From contig NZ_FNGI01000018.1 of NCBI RefSeq assembly GCF_900102945.1, forward strand, positions 1 through 39,205: a DNA stretch of 39,205 nt, given 5' to 3'. The notes under the pieces are model-generated. The model made no database searches. It was given only the letters and a program-made list of their open reading frames with translations, and was not told where the DNA came from. Source of the DNA: Modicisalibacter muralis. GTDB lineage: Bacteria; Pseudomonadota; Gammaproteobacteria; Pseudomonadales; Halomonadaceae. Position numbers and translations under genes: made by a program. This document shows, one piece after another, positions 33,371-39,205 of the stretch; position 1 is the first letter of the stretch, and each line of letters opens with the position of its first letter.

Positions 33371-33698
33371 GGCGATGCCCCTTCTGGCGCTCGATATGCA
33401 TTCCCTCGACGACGCGCTCCAGGCAGCCCTGCCGATTGCCCTGGCCGTCGATGGTAATCAGGCAATCGTGGCAAGCGCCCATCATGCACAGCGGCGCCCT
33501 GTCGCTGCCGTCGGCATGGCGACGATAGCCTTGCCAACCCTTCACCAGCAGCACGGCGCCGGCTACCGATAGCGTCTCGGGCACATGGTGTCGTTCACCA
33601 TCGAGCCAGATGCCAACATCGCGCGTCAGTGGGCGCTGTGAAGATATTTCGCACAGCTTCGGGTGCCGTGAAAAACCATCGTCAATACGCTTGAACAT
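33363..33698 (-). CDS. Small 2Fe-2S protein (HcnA-like subunit)
   Basis: A 111-residue ferredoxin-like protein. Cysteines lie in PLCMMGACHDCLITIDGQGN, then RQGCLERV, giving the C-x4-C-x2-C plus distant C pattern of HcnA and of the small subunits of trimeric D-hydroxyproline and opine dehydrogenases. It would hold a 2Fe-2S cluster that relays electrons inside the complex. GGAG lies nine bases before the ATG at 33698. The reading frame overlaps both neighbours: 17 bp with the DAO-type gene and 8 bp with the FAD/BFD gene, so all three subunits are translationally coupled, which suits a fixed stoichiometry. Confidence 0.9.
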   Translation of the reverse strand: MFKRIDDGFSRHPKLCEISSQRPLTRDVGIWLDGERHHVPETLSVAGAVLLVKGWQGYRRHADGSDRAPLCMMGACHDCLITIDGQGNRQGCLERVVEGMHIERQKGHRHD

Positions 33699-34797
33699 CG
33701 AAGCGCGCTCCAGAAAATTGGGGGTAATCCCGACCGAGGCGATCGTCGAGAAGCGATTGCGACAAGGCGCCGGCATGCAACGCCGCCAGCGTAATACCAC
33801 TATGGCAGTTGAGGTTGTAGGCGCCGGGATGCAGCGTGGACTCCTCGTAAAGCGGGTAGCCATCCGGCGTCATCACGCGCAGCGCGCCCCAGGCTCGTAC
33901 CAGGCGGGCATCCCTCAGGGCGGGATAGATGCGCACGGCTTTCTCGGCCAGCACCTGGAGCATTTCCAGCGTCACGCCCTTGTCGAGACCTGCATCCTCA
34001 TGGCTATCACCGATCAGGTAGCCGCCACTCGCCGTCTGGCGGATCTGCGGGGTGGGTAATTGGGGCACGATGGGCCGACGCTCGGTGATCAACATCTGGC
34101 CGCGTACCGGGCGCACCGCGCCGGACAATCCGAGCACCGGGGCCAGCGTGCGTGCGCCGAGCCCGGCGGCGATGACGATCCGCTCCGCCGCGACACTCCC
34201 CATGGCCGTCCGTGCGCTGAAACCAGCGCCTAACGCCCGAACCTCGTTGACCGGGGTGGCGGGGCGAATCTCGACACCCAGCATCTGGCAGGCGGCATAC
34301 AGCGCCCGTAGCAAGTACAGCGGATTGCAGTGACCATCGTGGGGCGACCAGGTGCCGCCATGCACGCTTTCACCCAATCCCGGCAGATGCGTCAGGAGTG
34401 CTTCACGTTCGAGATATTGCCAGCGGAAATCGCTTGCCAGGCGTGGCGAGGCACCCTGGAGCGCGGTGTATTCGTTGCACCGCACCTCGGCTTCATCGGC
34501 ATCGAAGCACAGGTCCACCCCGCCATGGCATTCGTGCTGGATATCCACGCCGGTACGCGCGGCCAGCTCCGCGGCGAAGTCGGGCCAGGCGAGACAGGAA
34601 TCCAGACTCAACTCGCCATAGCGCGGCATACCCGCGCCCTTGCCCTGCATCCAGGTCAAGCCGGCATTGCCGCGCGAAGCGCGAAGCGCGTCGTCGCTCT
34701 CATCGAGCACGCTGACGCGTTGGCCGGCGCGCGCCAGTCCATAGGCCACCGCCATGCCTACCACACCACCGCCGACGATCAGAAAATCCCGCTGCAT
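33682..34797 (-). CDS. DAO-type FAD-dependent oxidase subunit (HcnC/OoxB-like)
   Basis: A 371-residue FAD enzyme of the DAO family: DFLIVGGGVVGMAVAYGLAR at the N-terminus is the dinucleotide site, GNAGLTWMQGKG and VRPVRGQMLITE are DAO blocks, and WGALRVMTPDGYPLY and NLNCHSGITLAALHAG lie near the flavin end. It carries the amine-oxidising site of the complex; known relatives oxidise glycine (HcnC), octopine or nopaline, sarcosine and D-hydroxyproline. Substrate cannot be told from sequence, but an amine giving an imine is expected, in line with the RidA gene nearby. First gene of the operon, divergent from a LysR regulator. Confidence 0.9.
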   Translation of the reverse strand: MQRDFLIVGGGVVGMAVAYGLARAGQRVSVLDESDDALRASRGNAGLTWMQGKGAGMPRYGELSLDSCLAWPDFAAELAARTGVDIQHECHGGVDLCFDADEAEVRCNEYTALQGASPRLASDFRWQYLEREALLTHLPGLGESVHGGTWSPHDGHCNPLYLLRALYAACQMLGVEIRPATPVNEVRALGAGFSARTAMGSVAAERIVIAAGLGARTLAPVLGLSGAVRPVRGQMLITERRPIVPQLPTPQIRQTASGGYLIGDSHEDAGLDKGVTLEMLQVLAEKAVRIYPALRDARLVRAWGALRVMTPDGYPLYEESTLHPGAYNLNCHSGITLAALHAGALSQSLLDDRLGRDYPQFSGARFDVQAY

Positions 34798-34810
34798 GCC
34801 CGCTCGCTCT

Positions 34811-34833
34811 TATCGAATAACCATTCGACGATA
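34811..34833. promoter_or_regulatory. Inverted repeat in the oxidase/LysR divergent promoter
   Basis: TCGAAT (34813-34818) and ATTCGA (34823-34828) form a dyad with four-base spacing; outer TATCG (34811-34815) and CGATA (34829-34833) pair as well. It lies in the 94-bp divergent region, next to the oxidase start. Likely LysR operator by position. Confidence 0.5.
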
Positions 34834-34891
34834 GCGAGGCTTAGGCTATAGTATCCAATACCAATGACTGGCCACTCTATATCGCTACGTT

Positions 34892-35812
34892 ATGCCTACA
34901 GTTCATCTTCGCGATCGTCAGGTCGTGGCGTTCAAACACGTCATGGAGTGCGGTACGGTATCCGGCGCCGCGCAGCGCATGCTGACCGCGCAACCCGGCG
35001 TCACGCGCCTGCTCAAGCAGCTCGAACATGATATTGGCTTCACCCTTTTCGAACGCATCAAGGGCCGCCTGGTGCCGACGCCCGAGGCACGCCTTTTCTA
35101 TCGCGAGGTGGTGCGGGTATGGACCGGCGTCGAGCATCTGAGAGAAACGGCACGGCGTATTCGCGAACGCGAGGTCGGCGGGCTGCGCATCAGTGCCATG
35201 CCGCTGCTGGGCATGACATTCGTACCCGATGTGCTGGCCGATTTCGTGCCGGATCATCCCGATGCCAATATCGAGCTGTCGACCTACCGCTCCGAGCAGG
35301 TGATTGAGGAGGTGATCACCCAGCGCTGCGATCTGGGCTTCGCCATCGTCGCCCAGAACGACGACCGCGTGGACCAGGCGTTCTTTCGGCTCGATAGCCT
35401 CTGCGTGCTGCCCACGCACCATCCGCTCGCCAAAAAAGCGGAGATCTCGCTGGCGGATCTCGGCGGTGAAACGCTGATCTGTTTCGAAACCCACGACCCG
35501 CTGCGCATGGCGCTGGATCGCCTGCTGGAACGAGCCGACATCCGCCCGCGCCAGCGCCTGGAGGTCTCCCTGGCCCTGCAAGCGACGAGGCTGGTCGGCC
35601 ATGGCCTGGGGCTGGCCATTCTCGACCCGATCAGCGCCAGCGCCTTCGGTACCGACTCGCTGGCATTGCGACCATTCTTTCCCTCTCTCGGCGAAGACTT
35701 TGCCCTACTGACGCCACGCGACCAACCCGGTTCACGACTGGCTCAGGAGTTCATCGCCCTGTTCCGCCAGCATCATGCCAGGCTCGGGGCCCAAGCCAGC
35801 TCCAATCCATAA
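34892..35812 (+). CDS. LysR-family regulator, OccR/NocR-like
   Basis: A 306-residue LysR regulator. Helix-turn-helix is at residues 8-65 (QVVAFKHVMECGTVSGAAQR, MLTAQPGVTRLLKQLEHDIG, FTLFERIKGRLVPTPEARLF). The latter text, with FxRxKGRLxPTPEA, is characteristic of OccR/NocR, the octopine and nopaline regulators. The effector domain follows from about residue 92 (GGLRISAMPLLG). It is divergent from the oxidase operon and followed by ridA on its own strand, which makes it the likely substrate-responsive controller of both. The ATG has no strong ribosome-binding site. Confidence 0.9.
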   Translation: MPTVHLRDRQVVAFKHVMECGTVSGAAQRMLTAQPGVTRLLKQLEHDIGFTLFERIKGRLVPTPEARLFYREVVRVWTGVEHLRETARRIREREVGGLRISAMPLLGMTFVPDVLADFVPDHPDANIELSTYRSEQVIEEVITQRCDLGFAIVAQNDDRVDQAFFRLDSLCVLPTHHPLAKKAEISLADLGGETLICFETHDPLRMALDRLLERADIRPRQRLEVSLALQATRLVGHGLGLAILDPISASAFGTDSLALRPFFPSLGEDFALLTPRDQPGSRLAQEFIALFRQHHARLGAQASSNP

Positions 35813-35902
35813 CAAACCCCTATGGGCATGCCCACTATTGGTATTATCCATCCCCAGGCAGGGCTGATAGCGTGCGGTTCTTTCTTGCGGAGACCCATCG
35901 CC

Positions 35903-36253
35903 ATGCCCCAGCGCTACTTACGTACTCCCATCATGCACCGCGCCGTCGAGGCCCATGGCTTCGTGTTTTTCGGCGGCATCGTCGCCGACGATATGGCGCT
36001 GGACATGGCCGGCCAGACCCGCCAGGTACTCGATAAGCTCGCGGCCTATCTCAACGAAGCGGGAACCGAGAGATCGCTGATCGTTTCCGCCACGGTCTTC
36101 GTCGCCGACCTGGGCCTAAAGCAAGCGATGGACAGTGTCTGGACCCGCTGGTTCGACCCTGAGCACCTGCCGGCGCGCGCCACCGTCGGCGTCGCCGATC
36201 TCGGCGAGGGAACGCTGCTGGAAGTGACAGCCACGGCCGTGAAACCCCAATAA
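35903..36253 (+). CDS. RidA-family imine/enamine deaminase
   Basis: A 116-residue YjgF/YER057c/UK114 protein. Family text is MHRAVEAHGFVFFGGIVADD, TRQVLDKLAAYLNEAG, ATVFVADL, and ARATVGVADLGEGTLLEVTA, with the invariant Arg in RATVGV and the later Glu. RidA hydrolyses reactive imine or enamine products to ketone and ammonia, preventing damage to pyridoxal-phosphate enzymes. Coming 90 bp after the LysR gene and facing away from an amine-oxidising trimer, it fits removal of the imine made by that enzyme. The start at 35903 with GGAG ten bases upstream is preferred over an earlier in-frame ATG. Confidence 0.9.
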   Translation: MPQRYLRTPIMHRAVEAHGFVFFGGIVADDMALDMAGQTRQVLDKLAAYLNEAGTERSLIVSATVFVADLGLKQAMDSVWTRWFDPEHLPARATVGVADLGEGTLLEVTATAVKPQ

Positions 36254-36258
36254 GCGAT

Positions 36259-36292
36259 AGCATGCCAGCGGCGCACCCCCCGCTGGCATGCT
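36259..36292. terminator. Perfect 13-bp hairpin between ridA and malM
   Basis: AGCATGCCAGCGG (36259-36271) and CCGCTGGCATGCT (36280-36292) pair fully around an eight-base loop, between two convergent stop codons at 36253 and 36300. It probably ends transcripts from both sides although no T run follows. Confidence 0.65.
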
Positions 36293-36299
36293 GACGACG

Positions 36300-37214
36300 T
36301 CACTCCACTCGCAACCGCTCGGCCAGCCACTCCCTGGCACCCTTGTCACCGGCGCGCTCGGCGCGTTCGGCAAGCTGCATCGCCAGGGCGATGTCCTGCG
36401 CCTTCAGGGCGGCGCGCATCAGCCGACGGTAGTCTAGATCGCCCAATGGGTCTTCGACAGGCATCGGTGCCGCAACCGGCAGCGCCGTCGTTGGTGTCGC
36501 CTCGCGCGGCGCGACCAGCGGTACACTGGCTGAGCCAATCAGTGGCGCCAGCAGGCCGTCGACTTCACCCAGCGGGCGCACCTCCAGCGCCATCCGACCA
36601 CTGGCGCGATGCGCGGCGACGGGGTTCTGCACGTCGGGCTCGACCAGGTTGCGCGCCCGGGCATGGGCACGCGCCGGATGCAGCAACTCGGTGCCAGTAT
36701 CCAATGCCTGCGCGCTGGTCATCACCACCACGCGATCGGCCATGTCGCCCGGCGTCACGCCGAACGACAGCGTCAGCCGATCCGGGTTCAGGCCGCGTGC
36801 CGGTTGGTAGCTGAAATCCCGCCAGTCAAAGCGACGCTGCACGTTGCCCTGGGCATCGAGCAGCAACACGCTGGGCGCGAATAGCATCAGCGTGCCATCG
36901 GCGGCGCGTTGCACTTCGCTGGTCCACGAGAGCTTCAGCGGCCCGGCCTGGCGCGGCAGCGTCAGGGCATGAAATGGGCTCTTGCCGGTAGCGAAGACGT
37001 GTACCGGAGTCCCCGACCCGAAAGCCAGCAGCAGATCCTGACGCGGCGCCAATGCCGTCGTCGGCAGCGCGGCCAACGAGTTACAGCAATCCTCGGCCTG
37101 GTTCAACCAGGCGTCGCTGGGTGGCAAGGCGTACGAGCCCTGGCCGGATGGCAACGCGCAGCCGGCGAGCAACGCAGCGCTCAGCATCGCCGCGACGATA
37201 TGACGTGCTTGCAT
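36300..37214 (-). CDS. malM: MalM-family maltose-operon periplasmic lipoprotein
   Basis: A 304-residue protein with a lipoprotein signal peptide ending LLAGC, so the mature N-terminus is Cys19 and it is anchored to a membrane on the periplasmic side. DAWLNQAEDCCNSLAALPTT and later FAPSVLLLDAQGNVQRRFDW resemble MalM of Escherichia coli, a periplasmic protein of unknown exact role encoded after lamB. GGAGGGACTT precedes the ATG. It sits 220 bp downstream of lamB on the same strand, the same order as in enterobacterial malK-lamB-malM. A hairpin in the gap may lower its expression relative to lamB. Confidence 0.87.
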   Translation of the reverse strand: MQARHIVAAMLSAALLAGCALPSGQGSYALPPSDAWLNQAEDCCNSLAALPTTALAPRQDLLLAFGSGTPVHVFATGKSPFHALTLPRQAGPLKLSWTSEVQRAADGTLMLFAPSVLLLDAQGNVQRRFDWRDFSYQPARGLNPDRLTLSFGVTPGDMADRVVVMTSAQALDTGTELLHPARAHARARNLVEPDVQNPVAAHRASGRMALEVRPLGEVDGLLAPLIGSASVPLVAPREATPTTALPVAAPMPVEDPLGDLDYRRLMRAALKAQDIALAMQLAERAERAGDKGAREWLAERLRVE

Positions 37215-37233
37215 AAGTCCCTCCAATGAAAAC

Positions 37234-37256
37234 GCCGGCGCCACGCGGGCACCGGC
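37234..37256 (-). terminator. Hairpin in the lamB-malM gap, likely attenuator
   Basis: GCCGGTGCC and GGCGCCGGC (on the minus strand, 37256-37248 and 37242-37234) pair with one G-U around CGCGT, followed by GTTTT. It lies just before the malM ribosome-binding site and so could terminate part of the lamB transcripts. Confidence 0.55.
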
Positions 37257-37345
37257 AAAAACGATCGAACAGTTAGCCAATGGTCGCTTACGAAACCGCT
37301 GAATAAATTGGCGAACGAAGTGAAGCGCAAGGAGCCCGGAGCACA

Positions 37346-37381
37346 GAAGAATTGACATAACATGTCGTTAGGCGATTCTTC
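37346..37381. other. Nested hairpin in the lamB-malM gap
   Basis: GACAT (37354-37358) and ATGTC (37362-37366) form an inner stem; GAAGAAT (37346-37352) and ATTCTTC (37375-37381) an outer one. It lies 54 bp after the lamB stop. A role in lamB mRNA stability is possible but not shown. Confidence 0.35.
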
Positions 37382-37434
37382 GAGCACCGCGTGACACAAC
37401 GATTCGTCCGTGCAGTCATTTAAGCAGTGGTTCC

Positions 37435-38964
<1,530 letters not shown>

Positions 38965-38966
38965 CT

Positions 38967-39205
38967 ATGAGCAATCGGTACGACGAGTGGTTCAAGCTGC
39001 GGGTGGTGCAGCAGTGTTTACGTGAGGAGACCAGCTTAAGGGAAGTGGCACGTCAGCACTGCCTGGATGCGTCCACCGTACGGCAATGGTTGGACAACTA
39101 CCGGCAGCATGGCGTGACGGGGCTGCGCAAGAAATACACACACCGCAGTGCGGCTTTCAAGCTGGCAGTACTTGAGAGGATGTGGCGAGATGGCTTGTCA
39201 CATCG
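38967..39205 (+). CDS. IS3-family transposase orfA, partial (3' end outside window)
   Basis: The first 79 codons of an IS150-type OrfA. It starts MSNRYDEWFKLRVVQQCLRE and has a helix-turn-helix (TSLREVARQHCLDASTVRQW) typical of the N-terminal DNA-binding region, then LRKKYTHRSAAFKLAVLERM, the start of a second such repeat. The frame is open to the window edge, so completeness cannot be judged. Normally orfB, with the DDE catalytic domain, follows by -1 frameshift. Confidence 0.87.
   Translation, partial: MSNRYDEWFKLRVVQQCLREETSLREVARQHCLDASTVRQWLDNYRQHGVTGLRKKYTHRSAAFKLAVLERMWRDGLSH

Noticed and set aside
31928-34797. True hydrogen cyanide synthase (hcnABC)
   Set aside because: The subunits resemble HcnABC, but the order C-A-B, the OccR-like regulator, the periplasmic receptor and RidA fit an opine or amino acid oxidase better. 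Sequence alone cannot exclude it entirely.

Overview
The window reads as a chromosomal stretch of a GC-rich gammaproteobacterium. The GH13 alpha-glucosidase, LamB/MalM pair, DUF3581, DUF808 and the acidic residue bias of many proteins point to the Halomonadaceae (Halomonas or a relative). This is inferred from recalled family resemblance, not from a database search. The window is bounded by insertion sequences: a complete IS5-family (IS427-like) element at 1-918 and the first 290 bases of an IS3-family (IS150-like) element from 38916 to the right edge. In between is an accessory-rich patchwork of small operons, many with a divergent regulator, plus several gene fossils.

Region by region. 1-3818: IS5 element, an AT-richer 411-bp gap, a secreted NylB-like serine hydrolase coupled to a 7alpha-hydroxysteroid-dehydrogenase-like SDR, then a gap with two apparent remnants (AraC sensor fragment, antitoxin-like fragment). 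3819-6529: NAD(P)-binding protein and EamA exporter, divergent from a LysR regulator. 6595-8556: class A beta-lactamase divergent from an AmpR-type regulator, a textbook inducible resistance divergon. 8600-12812: nucleoside deaminase and cupin, a GFA-domain protein, a methyltransferase and a winged-helix/TPR regulator. 12967-16176: RhtA-like exporter divergent from an Lrp/AsnC regulator, then a secreted alpha/beta hydrolase. 16184-18526: ArsR regulator divergent from a cytochrome P450 and ABM monooxygenase operon. 18627-25193: FMN reductase, DUF808 protein, a truncated cyclodeaminase-family gene, an internally deleted RNase Z, a second GFA protein, an NTF2-like protein, a winged-helix methyltransferase abutting an AraC pseudogene, a CopD-like membrane protein, DUF3581 and DUF427.

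25431-31111 is a sugar module: a large MalT-type LuxR regulator, a GH13 alpha-glucosidase and a MalK/UgpC-type ABC ATPase, with no permease or sugar-binding protein. 31135-36253 is a divergent catabolic module: LysR and RidA on one strand; on the other an interlocked three-gene flavoenzyme (DAO-type oxidase, small 2Fe-2S protein, FAD/BFD oxidoreductase, resembling HcnABC, octopine/nopaline oxidases and D-hydroxyproline dehydrogenase) followed by a periplasmic amino-acid-type binding protein. 36300-38697 holds maltoporin lamB and malM, with the IS3 element inserted just upstream of lamB.

Together the window encodes maltodextrin/alpha-glucoside uptake and hydrolysis, oxidation of an amino-acid-like or opine-like compound with RidA clean-up of an imine product, beta-lactam resistance, and several exporters and redox enzymes under local one-component regulators. 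The strongest candidates for under-described biology are the trimeric oxidase/RidA/binding-protein locus and the ArsR-P450-ABM operon. The clearest directly visible anomalies are the rnz deletion, the two-sided decay of the AraC gene next to the methyltransferase, and the missing transporter subunits on both sides of 31120. No tRNA, rRNA or CRISPR array is seen.
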